NCBI GenBank assembly: GCA_012031225.1
Contig: JAAUTZ010000003.1
Coordinates: 1 to 64,000, forward strand
Source: Chloroflexaceae bacterium
Lineage (GTDB): Bacteria; Chloroflexota; Chloroflexia; Chloroflexales; Chloroflexaceae
Length of the DNA: 64,000 nt
Reading direction: 5' to 3'
Part shown: piece after piece, positions 35,847-45,409 of the stretch
Position numbering within the stretch: position 1 is the stretch's first letter
Layout of the letters: each line of letters opens with the position of its first letter
Notes under the pieces: model-generated
The model's database searches: none
Told to the model about the DNA's origin: nothing
The model's input: only the letters and a program-made list of their open reading frames with translations
Translations under genes and position numbers: made by a program

Positions 35847-37391
35847 CTAGAAATCGGGGCTACAGCCTTCGGGCAGGTTCGGCAGATCGCTCTCCGAATC
35901 GCCCGCGACAGGCAATGCCGCTGGCGGGGGTGGTTCGGGCGTGGGGGCATTGGGGCGCACGACGGTCCACGCATCATCATAATCCTCACCCACCACCAGC
36001 ACCAGATCAACCCCATTCTGGGCGGGCGGGTCGGTCTCATCCGGTGCCGAGCGGATCTGGCTCTGGGGCAAGCCGAGCAGTTCGGCAAGCTGTTCGCGGG
36101 CGGCAACATTGCCCGTGTAATCAATGATTGTAGTGCGTGTATAGCGGCGTGGGGCATCGGCGGGGGTAAGCATCGCTTGTCCTTCACTCGCAAGCACGCG
36201 GGTCACCTGTCCCGCTAGCCCGCCCACGCCCGCGCCATTTTTCACCTGTATGGTAACAACCCCATCATCGTCTGTGGCGGGGCCCGCCATCATGCGGCTG
36301 ACGAGGCGTTGCACATCGTACTCATCCCAGTAGATGTCGGAGCCTTGCACATTCATCCGCACGTTATCTGGATTGATACTCATCTGGATGATACTGTCGG
36401 TATTGAGCGAACGGGCAAAATCGGCGAGGCTGTAGAGTACGCCCAACTCGCTGATCGGCAGGGTGGTCGAGACGCTCCGTTCGAGGTTCTTGACCAGATC
36501 GGGCAGGCGTGTAGCCTGATCCAACACATCCTGCGAACGGGCTTGGCGCAGCATCGCGCGGAGTACCCGTTGCTGGCGGCAGCTCCGGTCAAAGTCCGAG
36601 TCACTGTGGCGCGAACGGGCATAGCGCAGGGCGGTCTCGCCATTGAAGACTTGCAAGCCGGCGGGGATGTAGAGCCGCTCAAAGCCGAAATTCTCGGTGG
36701 GATACTCTGCATCCAGCAGGGGCTTGGGCACATCAATCACCAGCCCGCCCATAATGTCTATGAGCCGCTCAAAGCCGAGAAAGTCCACTTGGGCGGTATA
36801 GTCAACGGGAATGCCTAGAAACCGCTCAACGGTCTCGGCGACAAGTGCGGCCCCGCCCGCCGCTGGCGCAGTGCCCTGCCCATAGATCGCCTCTGCATCG
36901 AGATAGCCGATAGGGTAGGCGGCGTTGATTTTCTGGTAGCCGACATAAGGAATCTCGACCACCGAGTCACGTGGGATCGAGAGCATGCTGGCCCACTTCT
37001 CTTGCGGATCAACATGCACCACGATCAGCGTATCGCTGCGTGGGGCGGCGGATTCGTCGTCGCGGGTATCTACCCCGAGCAGCAGGATAGTGAATGGCTC
37101 AAGGTCCTCGCGGGGCAGGTCTTCTTGCTCCGCGGTGCTACCACTTTCGGCTTGCAGGCGCGGATCAGCTTGCTGGATCGTATCGAGCGTGCGGGTTGCA
37201 AAGCTAGTCAGGACGAAGATCACCAAGCTGGTTAGGAGCAGGGCGGCGATACTTCCCGCAATGATCGAGCTACAGCCGGAGCGGGTGCGGCGCGAGGTGC
37301 TGATTGCTGCGGCCCGTTGGTTGCGGGCACGACGTTGGGCAACCCGATCACGCGCTGAACGATACGAGCGCGGGGGGGGCGCGGATGCCAT
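35847..37391 (-). CDS. LytR-CpsA-Psr (LCP) family protein
   Basis: 514 residues: a basic cytosolic start, one transmembrane helix (about 42-66), an LCP catalytic domain (about 98-265) with LLLGVDTRDDE, RSDTLIVVHVDP, SMLSIPRDSVVEIP and ALRYARSRHSDSDFDR, and a LytR C-terminal domain (about 375-475, VTIQVKNGAGVGGLAGQV). LCP proteins attach glycopolymers to peptidoglycan outside the membrane. The protein fits a monoderm-like envelope. It is downstream of and codirectional with the phosphatase gene, 37 bases away. Confidence 0.92.
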   Translation of the reverse strand: MASAPPPRSYRSARDRVAQRRARNQRAAAISTSRRTRSGCSSIIAGSIAALLLTSLVIFVLTSFATRTLDTIQQADPRLQAESGSTAEQEDLPREDLEPFTILLLGVDTRDDESAAPRSDTLIVVHVDPQEKWASMLSIPRDSVVEIPYVGYQKINAAYPIGYLDAEAIYGQGTAPAAGGAALVAETVERFLGIPVDYTAQVDFLGFERLIDIMGGLVIDVPKPLLDAEYPTENFGFERLYIPAGLQVFNGETALRYARSRHSDSDFDRSCRQQRVLRAMLRQARSQDVLDQATRLPDLVKNLERSVSTTLPISELGVLYSLADFARSLNTDSIIQMSINPDNVRMNVQGSDIYWDEYDVQRLVSRMMAGPATDDDGVVTIQVKNGAGVGGLAGQVTRVLASEGQAMLTPADAPRRYTRTTIIDYTGNVAAREQLAELLGLPQSQIRSAPDETDPPAQNGVDLVLVVGEDYDDAWTVVRPNAPTPEPPPPAALPVAGDSESDLPNLPEGCSPDF

Positions 37392-37428
37392 AGGCGCGGA
37401 ACTCCCTTCTGTTTATGGCTTATATGAT

Positions 37429-38184
37429 TTACCGTATTGGTGATGGATGCGCTTCATCATCGAAGAGTACCGTCATTGTCAGCCGCCGGACAGGGTAAGC
37501 CGGTGGCATGGTGGTGGCAGGCTTGACCGGCAGCACTGCCAGCGTCACGATGCTGCTATCATCGCTGGGGGCATACGCATCGAGCACCAGTGCCCGTTCG
37601 AGGAGCACTTCCGTCAGCACCTCCGGTGGGTGCGCGGTATGCACTGGCCACCCTGCCAGATAGTTGGGCAGATCAAGATTCTGCTGGCTGCGCTCGCCCG
37701 CTCGGAGCAGTCCATCCGTGAACATCATAACATAGGTATATGGTTGCAGTGGCAGGCGCGTCACTTCCGGGCGTGTTTGGGCATATAGCCCGATAGGATG
37801 GACTTCATCCGCATAATGCTGCGTGCCATCTGGGGTGAGTACGAAAAACGGAGCCGGATTGTTGCGGACCATCGAGATTGTGCGGGTGGCGAAATCCACC
37901 GAGAGGATATTCAAGGTGGCGGCATCCTGCCCCATGCGGTAGGTGTAGAGATAATCATGCACCGCCATTGCCACTGAGTCATCGCGTGCGCCATCCTTGA
38001 GCATCGTGATCGCCCGTGCCGTGAGTAAGTTACTCAACGACTTCGCACCGCGCCCAGAGCCTTGCCCATCTACCAGCACAAACGAGAAACCCCCGTTCGG
38101 ACGCTCGATGATCTCGACGGTATCGCCGCTCTCATCGGAGCTAGCGGCATTGATTTTGGCAATTGCTACCCGTATATCCAGCAT
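37429..38184 (-). CDS. SpoIIE/PP2C-like serine phosphatase
   Basis: The 251-residue protein shows DESGDTVEIIERPNGGFSF, LVDGQGSGRGAKSLSNLL, VDFATRTISMVRNNPAP and MMFTDGLLRAGE, the ordered acidic motifs of SpoIIE-type PPM phosphatases. There is no sensor domain, so it probably acts as a stand-alone phosphatase in a partner-switching pathway. No anti-sigma kinase or antagonist gene is adjacent. Confidence 0.75.
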   Translation of the reverse strand: MLDIRVAIAKINAASSDESGDTVEIIERPNGGFSFVLVDGQGSGRGAKSLSNLLTARAITMLKDGARDDSVAMAVHDYLYTYRMGQDAATLNILSVDFATRTISMVRNNPAPFFVLTPDGTQHYADEVHPIGLYAQTRPEVTRLPLQPYTYVMMFTDGLLRAGERSQQNLDLPNYLAGWPVHTAHPPEVLTEVLLERALVLDAYAPSDDSSIVTLAVLPVKPATTMPPAYPVRRLTMTVLFDDEAHPSPIR

Positions 38185-38293
38185 CGCATCTACTCCTGCC
38201 GGCCCTGTGCGGCGGGGCAGGCGTTCGTGTTATGCCTATTGTAGGGTGTTTCCGGTGATTGGGCAAGCACCCCGCCAGTAGTGCTGGGTTGCC

Positions 38294-38311
38294 GCATAGC
38301 CAATCCTATGC
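38294..38311. repeat. Small hairpin upstream of a membrane-protein gene
   Basis: GCATAG and CTATGC form a six-base stem with a six-base loop, followed by GAAAATAGG and then a near-duplicate GTAGGATGCTT text at about 38328 and 38369. It may be a leader or operator for the gene starting at 38373. Confidence 0.3.
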
Positions 38312-38372
38312 GAAAATAGGTAGAGGCGTAGGATGCTTTCGCACAGTACGGTGCATAAACAGGGAGGGTAGG

Positions 38373-38939
38373 ATGCTTAAAATGAAGCGGGTAGAGACGA
38401 AGAATCTTGACTGGAACTTCTTTCGGGTGTGGTTGTTAGTCAGTTCAGGTCCGCTGCTCGTCTACGCAGCTGTCGGGATGCTGCTGGGTGTAGGCTCGTT
38501 TGCCGCCGATGTGATTCTGCCGATCTTGCTGCTGGGGTCAATCATTGCCATGCTGTTTGGGCAGTGGCTGCTGCTCAATCAACGCTTGCTGAACCCGCTG
38601 CGGTGGTGGTTTCCGACGACCATTGTCGGGGTGTGTATGGCGATCATCTTGCTGAACCTGATGCCGTTTCTGCCATTGATGATGCGCTACCTGATTATGG
38701 CGGCATTGATGGGTACGGCGTTCTGGTATGCGCTACGGGGCGTGCTGCCCGACATGGCGTGGATGCTTCCTGCGTGGGTGGTGGGCTTCTTGCCGATGGC
38801 TCTTGCGCCGCAGATCTCGTTCTACGGAGCCTTTCTGGTAGCGGTGTTGCTGAGTATGGCTCTGATCGGCTTGGTGCTGCTCAACGGCATCGCCCAAGTG
38901 CCGGGGCTAGAGCTTGCTACGGGTGATATGGTGACGTAG
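38373..38939 (+). CDS. Membrane protein of unknown function
   Basis: 188 residues from ATG 38373, which has GGGAGGG a few bases upstream. It begins with a short charged segment (MLKMKRVETKNLDW) and then has about six hydrophobic helices and no recognisable motif. It stands alone, with a strong terminator behind it. Confidence 0.7.
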   Translation: MLKMKRVETKNLDWNFFRVWLLVSSGPLLVYAAVGMLLGVGSFAADVILPILLLGSIIAMLFGQWLLLNQRLLNPLRWWFPTTIVGVCMAIILLNLMPFLPLMMRYLIMAALMGTAFWYALRGVLPDMAWMLPAWVVGFLPMALAPQISFYGAFLVAVLLSMALIGLVLLNGIAQVPGLELATGDMVT

Positions 38940-38962
38940 GCGGCTCCTGCTCGGCAATGGAG

Positions 38963-38988
38963 AAAGACGTGCCAGTAGGCACGTCTTT
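38963..38988. terminator. Strong hairpin terminator between convergent genes
   Basis: AAAGACGTGCC at 38963-38973 pairs perfectly with GGCACGTCTTT at 38978-38988 over a four-base loop and is followed by T on the plus strand; the A run on the other side gives a T run for the minus strand. It separates the plus-strand membrane gene from the minus-strand ligase fusion. Confidence 0.9.
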
Positions 38989-39012
38989 TGCATCGCTCCC
39001 GCGCTACAGTTG

Positions 39013-41784
39013 CTACACCGGCTTAGCGGTATCCGGTGCGGGCATCAGCGCAGCCACCTTGTCGTGGAGGGCATTCATCATGCGTTCCGGCACGGTGCTG
39101 CCTTTGCCTTCATTCGCCAATTGACGCGGATCGCACGGCACGCCAAACGTGACCTCGACGGGCTTGAAGCGCGGCAGCACTTCGCCGCGTGGCAAGGCCT
39201 GATTCGAGCCGTGAATGTAGACGGGCACAACGAGCACGGGATACTCTTCGAGGACATAGCCCAGCCCGTGCCGGAAGGGGAGCAGTTCGCCGGTGGGCGA
39301 GAGCCGCCCCTCTGGAAACCAGACCAGCGACTTGCCCTGCTTGAGCGTGAGTGCGGCAAAAGCAAGGCTCGAATTGACGGACACGGTACGGGCCCCCGCC
39401 ACTGGCAGCATCTGCGCGATGCGCGAGAATAGCCGCGACGGGCGCGAGGTGAAGAACAGGTCAATTGAGGCCGCCCAGTAGATTGAGCGCAGCAGGCTAT
39501 AGGGGAGAGCCGCCGCCAACACCATTGGGTCGAGGTTGCTCAGGTGATTGGGGGCAAGCACAAACGGCGGTAGATCGGGCACACGCTCGACGTGGTGCGA
39601 TTTCAGGCGGAATGCAACCCGCATTGCCTGATGATTGGCAACCGATAGCACCACGCTTGCCCGATCCAGTGGCGTACTCTTTTGCGTCAGCCAATACTGC
39701 TGCTCCTCAGTCAGCACCGATTCGGGGTCCGTCAGGGCAACGTGGGCTGCTTGCACCTCTTCGGCATTCGCGGCAGCTTCTTGCACTTCGGCGATTAGGT
39801 CGCGTAGCGTATCAATGCGGGCGGTTGCCGCTTCGGGCAGCTCCACGCCCGTCACCTCACGGATTTCGGTGGAGAGTTCGAGCCACGCGAGCGAGTCAAT
39901 GCCGAGATCGAGTTGCGGGCTGGTATCGAGCGTGAGGGGCTGGTCGGGGAAGCGTTCACAGACCCATTCCCAGATCTGGAGGGCGAGTTCATTCTGCAAG
40001 AGCTGCTGATCGGCTTCGCTCATATCCGCAATCGCTAGCGGCTTGGCGGGCCCACCTTCGCGGATTTCGCCGCGCTTGGTGCGGATGTATTGCTCGCGTA
40101 GCAAGTGGCGGCGCAGCTTGCCGAGATTAGTTTTGGGTAGCTCCTCCGCTGTGATCTCGTAGTGATCAAGGCGTTGGTAGGTCGGCAACAGTGCGGCTTG
40201 TTCACTCACTGCCTCGCGGATCGCAAAGGCTGTATCGCCATTGCGCCAGCGGTTGACCTCTTCGACTTCGGGCACAATCAAGGCAGCAAGCCGCCCGTCG
40301 TCAGGGTCTTGCAATACACCGATCTCGCGGATGAACTTATTGGCGACATATACATCCTCAACCGGCTCTGGCTGCACATTCTTACCGCCCGCCGTGACAA
40401 TCAAAGTCGAAGCTCGCCCACTGATGTAGATGTAGCCATCTTTGTCTTGATAGCCAAGATCGCCGGTGCGGAACCACTGCCCATCCGCCGTAAAGGCTTC
40501 ACGGGTCTGCTCCGGCAGATTGTAGTAGCCACTGAAAACACTGGCTCCCCGCGCAAGAATTTCGCCTTGCGGGTAGGGCGTATCGCTAATGGCTTGGGCA
40601 TCTTCCCCTTCACTGGGGCTAACGCTCGTATCAATGCGGATCTCGATACCGTTCAGGGGTTTACCGGCACTTGCGGCACGTAGCTCGTCCTTCTCACGCG
40701 GCAGGTTCATCGTCAGCAGCGGTGCAGTCTCGGTTAGCCCATAGCCAATCGCAATCTGCCAGCCCAGCCCTTCGAGCTTCCACACGAGGTCAGGCTCCAT
40801 CGCTGAGCCGCCGGATGCCAATACGCGCAGGTTTTTACCGAAGCGTTCGTGCAGGCTCTTGAAGAGCACCTTGCCCATCTTGACGCGCATCTTCTGGCGC
40901 ATGAAGATACTGGTACGCATCATATTCTTGAAAATCTGCATCGTCATTGCGCCCTGCCCAACAATCTGGCGATCTATGCCGTTGTAGATCACTTGGTACA
41001 GGCGCGGCACACCGACCATGATGGTCACGTCGCCTTCGTTCAACGCCCGCAGCAGCTGTGGGCCTGTGAGCGAGAAGGGCAGGATCATGGGCACGCCGAG
41101 CGTAATCGGCGCAAGTGTACCCACTGTGAAGGGGTAAACGTGGTACATTGGCAACGGCAGCAGCACCCGATCAGTCGGCTCGACCAAGCCAGTATCGGCG
41201 ATAGCCTGAAGTTGGAAGGCAAGGTTGCGGTGCGTCAGGGGTACGCCTTTGGGTGTGCCGGTGGTGCCGGAGGTGTAGAACATTGCGGCGGGGTCATCCG
41301 GCTGCACCTGTGGCAGGACAACCCCATTGCGGGCTGGATCGTGGCGCAGGGCGTGCCAGCCGCGGGCATCATCGGCGGGCACATCGAGCAGCACGATGCG
41401 GGGCGGGTTGGGCAACTCGAGCTGCTGCAAGCGGTTCAGGTATTCCGTCGTGGTGAAAATCAGGCGTGCGCCGCTATTGGTCAATGCGGTGCGGAGGGCA
41501 TCACTGGCGATCTGTGTATCGAGGGGGATCACGGCTGCGCCGGAATGGATCGTCGCAAGGCAGGCAGTGATCCATTCGGGGCGGTTCTTGGCGAGCAAAG
41601 CGACAAACTCGCCCGGCTTGATCCCGGCTTGGAGCACACCGAGCGCAAGGCTCTCTGCGCTGGTGGCAATTTCACGGTAGCTGTACGCGGTGCTGCCCTC
41701 GCGTTGCAACATAATCAGGCATGGTTGATCGCCACGCTGCTGCAACATGGGCAGGAGTTCCTGCAAGGTGGTCATACTCGGCAT
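39013..41784 (-). CDS. Acyl-CoA/acyl-ACP ligase-ACP-acyltransferase fusion
   Basis: 923 residues in three parts. An AMP-binding ligase (1 to about 560) has FYTSGTTGTPKG at 169-180 and IAIGYGLTETAPL. An acyl-carrier domain (about 610-690) has DLGIDSLAWLEL with the phosphopantetheine serine. A PlsC-type acyltransferase (about 735-905) has LAPNHLSNLDPM, the NHxxxxD motif, and FPEGRLSPTG. The protein could activate a fatty acid, hold it on its own carrier and transfer it to a glycerolipid or other acceptor. ATG 41784 has GGAG seven bases upstream. No neighbouring lipid genes are visible. Confidence 0.9.
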   Translation of the reverse strand: MPSMTTLQELLPMLQQRGDQPCLIMLQREGSTAYSYREIATSAESLALGVLQAGIKPGEFVALLAKNRPEWITACLATIHSGAAVIPLDTQIASDALRTALTNSGARLIFTTTEYLNRLQQLELPNPPRIVLLDVPADDARGWHALRHDPARNGVVLPQVQPDDPAAMFYTSGTTGTPKGVPLTHRNLAFQLQAIADTGLVEPTDRVLLPLPMYHVYPFTVGTLAPITLGVPMILPFSLTGPQLLRALNEGDVTIMVGVPRLYQVIYNGIDRQIVGQGAMTMQIFKNMMRTSIFMRQKMRVKMGKVLFKSLHERFGKNLRVLASGGSAMEPDLVWKLEGLGWQIAIGYGLTETAPLLTMNLPREKDELRAASAGKPLNGIEIRIDTSVSPSEGEDAQAISDTPYPQGEILARGASVFSGYYNLPEQTREAFTADGQWFRTGDLGYQDKDGYIYISGRASTLIVTAGGKNVQPEPVEDVYVANKFIREIGVLQDPDDGRLAALIVPEVEEVNRWRNGDTAFAIREAVSEQAALLPTYQRLDHYEITAEELPKTNLGKLRRHLLREQYIRTKRGEIREGGPAKPLAIADMSEADQQLLQNELALQIWEWVCERFPDQPLTLDTSPQLDLGIDSLAWLELSTEIREVTGVELPEAATARIDTLRDLIAEVQEAAANAEEVQAAHVALTDPESVLTEEQQYWLTQKSTPLDRASVVLSVANHQAMRVAFRLKSHHVERVPDLPPFVLAPNHLSNLDPMVLAAALPYSLLRSIYWAASIDLFFTSRPSRLFSRIAQMLPVAGARTVSVNSSLAFAALTLKQGKSLVWFPEGRLSPTGELLPFRHGLGYVLEEYPVLVVPVYIHGSNQALPRGEVLPRFKPVEVTFGVPCDPRQLANEGKGSTVPERMMNALHDKVAALMPAPDTAKPV

Positions 41785-41815
41785 GGGCTGCTCCGCCTTT
41801 CTGGTTTAGCTACTG

Positions 41816-42553
41816 CTACGAACGCCGCGCAAGGCTGATGTAATACAGCAGTTGCAACACGGATGTCGTTGCTGCCGCCACATAGGTCGAGGCGGCGGCG
41901 GTGAGCATCTGCTTGGAGCCTTTGCGGTCATTCTCGGTTTTGAGCATGCCCGCCTCTTCGAGCAGCTTCATCCCGCGTCGGCTGGCATCAAATTCGACGG
42001 GCAGGGTCAATACGCTGAACAGCACCGTGACCCCGAAGAACAGGATGCCGAGCCAAACCATGTTGGTGGCTTGAAAGACAAAGCCGGCCATAATCAAGCC
42101 GTAGGCGAGGGTCGGGCTGAAGCGCAGCGCGGGGATCAGGAAGTTCCGCATGACGATTAAGCCAGAGCCTTCTTCATACTGCTGCACATGGCCCAATTCG
42201 TGGGCCACAACCGCCATCGCCACAATCGAGGGTGTATCGGCAACGGGCTGCGACATGCGGACCGTATGGGCGCGCGGGTCGTAGTGATCGGTGAGCGTGC
42301 CGCCCACGCGCTCAAGGCGCACCTCGCCGGGCATCTTGCCATCTGCGCCGCCAAACTGCGGCTTGCCGCCCACCTTCGCCAATGACGAGTTGGCGAGCAG
42401 ATACTTGCCGACTTGTGCGCCCGTCATATTGTGGCTGTTGGGCACTTGGCTCCACTTCTTGAAGCTCGACATCAGCCACGCTTGGGTGGCAGCCGACAAT
42501 ACAAAGCCAATTGCGGCGATCACAAGGTACAACGGATCAATGAAAAATGGCAT
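41816..42553 (-). CDS. Zinc metallopeptidase, YugP-like
   Basis: 245 residues with an N-terminal membrane helix, SQVPNSHNMTGAQVGKYLL, the zinc motif AHELGHVQQ (HExxH), and two or three further hydrophobic segments. This is the layout of the YugP family of membrane zinc peptidases. Its role is unknown. It is divergent from the P-type ATPase. Confidence 0.88.
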   Translation of the reverse strand: MPFFIDPLYLVIAAIGFVLSAATQAWLMSSFKKWSQVPNSHNMTGAQVGKYLLANSSLAKVGGKPQFGGADGKMPGEVRLERVGGTLTDHYDPRAHTVRMSQPVADTPSIVAMAVVAHELGHVQQYEEGSGLIVMRNFLIPALRFSPTLAYGLIMAGFVFQATNMVWLGILFFGVTVLFSVLTLPVEFDASRRGMKLLEEAGMLKTENDRKGSKQMLTAAASTYVAAATTSVLQLLYYISLARRS

Positions 42554-42722
42554 ACACGCTTCTCCTTTATGGTGACACTATCAGCCTTGCCAGTCCGATC
42601 TTTTCCCGCTTACATCTGAGCATGGCTATTATACCTGAGAAACTGGTTACGTGGTACAATCGCAACGCAATCAGAACGCGCAGAGGCGAATCCAGAACAA
42701 GCAACAGAAAGGGTCATGCGCT

Positions 42723-45275
42723 ATGGTGCAGACGGTTGATCCGGCACCGGCAACATTGCAGGGGCTATCAGCAGCTGAGGTTGCCCAACGGCGGGCGCAA
42801 GGGCAAGGCTACGTTACGCCGCCCGATGCGGGGCGGAGCTATCGGCAGATCATCCGCGATAACCTGTTGACCTTCATCAACAACCTGCTCTTTGGGCTAG
42901 GCTTGGTGCTGGTGCTGTTGGGGCGGCCAGTGGATGCGCTGCTCTCGGTGGGGGTGATTCTGGTGAATGTGGCGGTGGGCATCTTCCAAGAGATTCGCGC
43001 CAAACGCCTGCTTGATCAGATTGCGCTGCTCAACCGCCCAAAGGTGGTGGTGGTGCGTGAGGGGCAGGAGCAGCAGATCGAACCAGAGGAGCTGGTGATT
43101 GGTGACGTGATCCGCATTGGCGCAGGTGATCAGGTGATCGTAGATGGGAGCGTGCTATCCAGCAGTGCGATGGAGATGGATGAGTCGCTACTGACAGGCG
43201 AGTCGGATCTGATCAAGAAGCAGGCGGGCGATCCCTTGTATTCGGGCAGCTTCTGTGTTAATGGCAGTGGCTTCTTCGTGGCTGAGTCAGTCGGGGCGAA
43301 TAGCCTCGCGGGGCAGATTATGGCGGGTGCCAAGGCCGAACGCAAGCGGCTTACTCCGCTTCAGCAGGAAGTGAATATTGCCCTGCGCGTGATCCTTGTT
43401 GTCGCGCTGGTGATTGCCATCATCATTACCGTCGAGACGGTTGTCACTGGCGGTACGTTCTCGCGCATCATCGAGAATCTGGTGGTGGTGGTGGGGCTGG
43501 TGCCGAACACACTCTTTCTGGCGATTGTCGTCGCGTATTCGCTGGGAGCGGTGCGGCTGGCGGGCAAAGGCGCACTCGTCCAGCAATCGAATGCGATTGA
43601 GTCACTCAGCAACGTAGACACCTTCTGCGTAGATAAAACGGGCACACTCACGACCAACCGCATGCAGGTGCATGCCATTCACCCCTTTGGTATAGATGAT
43701 GCTACACTGGGTACGCTCCTCGGTGATTTTGTGGTCAGCTTTGGCTCCATGAACAAAACGAGTGAGGCTATCCAGCGGGCGTATGGGGGCACACCACGTC
43801 CGGTCATTACGGAGATTCCGTTTTCGTCGGCACGCAAGTGGAGTGCCGTGATTGTAGATGAAGCACCGATGCGCGGAATGTATGTACTCGGTGCGCCGGA
43901 GATGCTGCGCGGCGCATTGGGCAGCGTACCCGCAGCGATGCAGCCGCAGATTGATGCGGCGGCGGCTGAGGGTTTGCGGGTGTTGCTGTTTGCCCACCAC
44001 CCCGATGTTGCCCCAGCCAGTGAAACAGGCGATGCCGCCCACCTCCCGACCCCGCTTACGCCGCTCGGTATCGTCAGCATCAGCGACGAACTGCGCCCCG
44101 AAGCCCGCACGATTTTGACCACCTTCCGCGAGTCGGGCGTAGAAGTGAAGATCATCTCTGGCGACAATCCGGTGACAGTCAAGGCGTTGGCGATGCAGGC
44201 GGGCTTTGATCCAGAGGCACAGATCATTTCTGGACCTGAGCTAGAGCAGATCGCTGACGAGGACAAGTTCACGCGCACGATTATGCAAACGAGCGTCTTT
44301 GGGCGGATCACGCCGCAGCAGAAGGAGCAGATCGTGCGGACGCTCCGCAGTCAGGGGCGGTATGTTGCCATGACAGGCGATGGCGTGAATGATGTGCTCT
44401 CGCTGAAGCAAGCCGATCTCGCTATTGCCATGCAGAGCGGTAGCCAAGCCACGCGCAGTGTCGCCGACATTGTGCTGCTCAACGACTCTTTCGCGGTGAT
44501 CCCCGAAGCGGTGCAAGAGGGGCAACGCATCATCAATGGCATGCTCGATATTCTCAGCCTGTTTCTCGCCCGTGTCTTTTACACGGCCCTCTTGCTGCTC
44601 TCGATTGGCGTGTTTATGAGCGTGCGCCAGAGTGCCTTGATTGCGCTGCTGGCGGGGGGCTTACCGTCGTTTGCGCTGGCGTACTGGGCCCGTCCGGGGC
44701 GCATCCCGCGCGGCAAATTGCTGCCGCGCCTGTTTCACTTTGTCGTGCCCGCCGCCCTGCTCGTCGCGCTGTTCGGGATCCTTGTGTTGGGAGTGTATGT
44801 GTTTCCGGTGTACCAAGCCCTTGAACAGGTAACGGATGAGGCGGTCCGCGAGCAGCTCATTACCCAGCAGCTGCCCTACGCGGCAATGGTGATGTTCTGC
44901 TTCCTCATTTTTGCCACCTCGTTCCTGATCGTGTTTGTTGAGCCGCCGACCCCGTTCTGGGTGGGTGGCACGGTGCTAGCGGGCGATTGGCGACCAACCC
45001 TGCTGGCAGTCGCAACGGTGGTGATTTTCGGGCTGATCTTGTATGTACCGCCGTTCCGCGCCATCTACGATCTGCCCTTTGTGCAGCCGCAAGACCTTGC
45101 CATTGCATTCATGGCAAGTGTGGTGTGGATGTTTACGGTGCGCTGGGTGTGGCGCATGCGCGTGCTGGATCGGATGCTCGGCTTCAATCTATCGCCCCAA
45201 TCGCAGGGCGATCCGCTCGTGCCTGCACCGGACTATGCCGCCCCTGAGCAACCTGCCGCAGCGGGGCAGGGCTAA
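42723..45275 (+). CDS. P-type cation-transporting ATPase
   Basis: 850 residues from ATG 42723. It has SLLTGESDLI, the phosphorylation motif DKTGTLT with Asp304, and the hinge MTGDGVNDVLSLKQADLAIAM, with about ten membrane helices. The soluble nucleotide-binding domain is short. There is no N-terminal metal-binding domain with CxxC and no CPC motif, so heavy-metal transport is unlikely; calcium, magnesium or another cation is more probable, similar to actinobacterial CtpE-type pumps. The upstream region is shared with the divergent peptidase gene. Confidence 0.9.
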   Translation: MVQTVDPAPATLQGLSAAEVAQRRAQGQGYVTPPDAGRSYRQIIRDNLLTFINNLLFGLGLVLVLLGRPVDALLSVGVILVNVAVGIFQEIRAKRLLDQIALLNRPKVVVVREGQEQQIEPEELVIGDVIRIGAGDQVIVDGSVLSSSAMEMDESLLTGESDLIKKQAGDPLYSGSFCVNGSGFFVAESVGANSLAGQIMAGAKAERKRLTPLQQEVNIALRVILVVALVIAIIITVETVVTGGTFSRIIENLVVVVGLVPNTLFLAIVVAYSLGAVRLAGKGALVQQSNAIESLSNVDTFCVDKTGTLTTNRMQVHAIHPFGIDDATLGTLLGDFVVSFGSMNKTSEAIQRAYGGTPRPVITEIPFSSARKWSAVIVDEAPMRGMYVLGAPEMLRGALGSVPAAMQPQIDAAAAEGLRVLLFAHHPDVAPASETGDAAHLPTPLTPLGIVSISDELRPEARTILTTFRESGVEVKIISGDNPVTVKALAMQAGFDPEAQIISGPELEQIADEDKFTRTIMQTSVFGRITPQQKEQIVRTLRSQGRYVAMTGDGVNDVLSLKQADLAIAMQSGSQATRSVADIVLLNDSFAVIPEAVQEGQRIINGMLDILSLFLARVFYTALLLLSIGVFMSVRQSALIALLAGGLPSFALAYWARPGRIPRGKLLPRLFHFVVPAALLVALFGILVLGVYVFPVYQALEQVTDEAVREQLITQQLPYAAMVMFCFLIFATSFLIVFVEPPTPFWVGGTVLAGDWRPTLLAVATVVIFGLILYVPPFRAIYDLPFVQPQDLAIAFMASVVWMFTVRWVWRMRVLDRMLGFNLSPQSQGDPLVPAPDYAAPEQPAAAGQG

Positions 45276-45350
45276 CACAGTATGCCTATATGTGGTGTAT
45301 ACTCTAAAGGGTAGGATGAATAGGAGCAGCGAGAACGACGCAAACAATTG

Positions 45351-45376
45351 GCTGACATTGGCTGACATTGGCTGAC
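45351..45376 (+). repeat. Short tandem repeat upstream of a secreted-protein gene
   Basis: The 12-base unit TTGGCTGACATT is repeated twice and followed by TTGGCTGACC, in the 135-base gap before the ATG at 45410. It may be slippage or a binding site; a TTGAC-like text in each unit could act as alternative -35 elements. Confidence 0.6.
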
Positions 45377-45409
45377 CGTGATAACACATTGAACCAAGGA
45401 GAAGAACAG

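Noticed and set aside
40849-41838. 329-codon plus-strand frame opposite the ligase fusion
   Set aside because: It is antisense to a gene with unmistakable AMP-ligase motifs, and its composition is that of a shadow frame.
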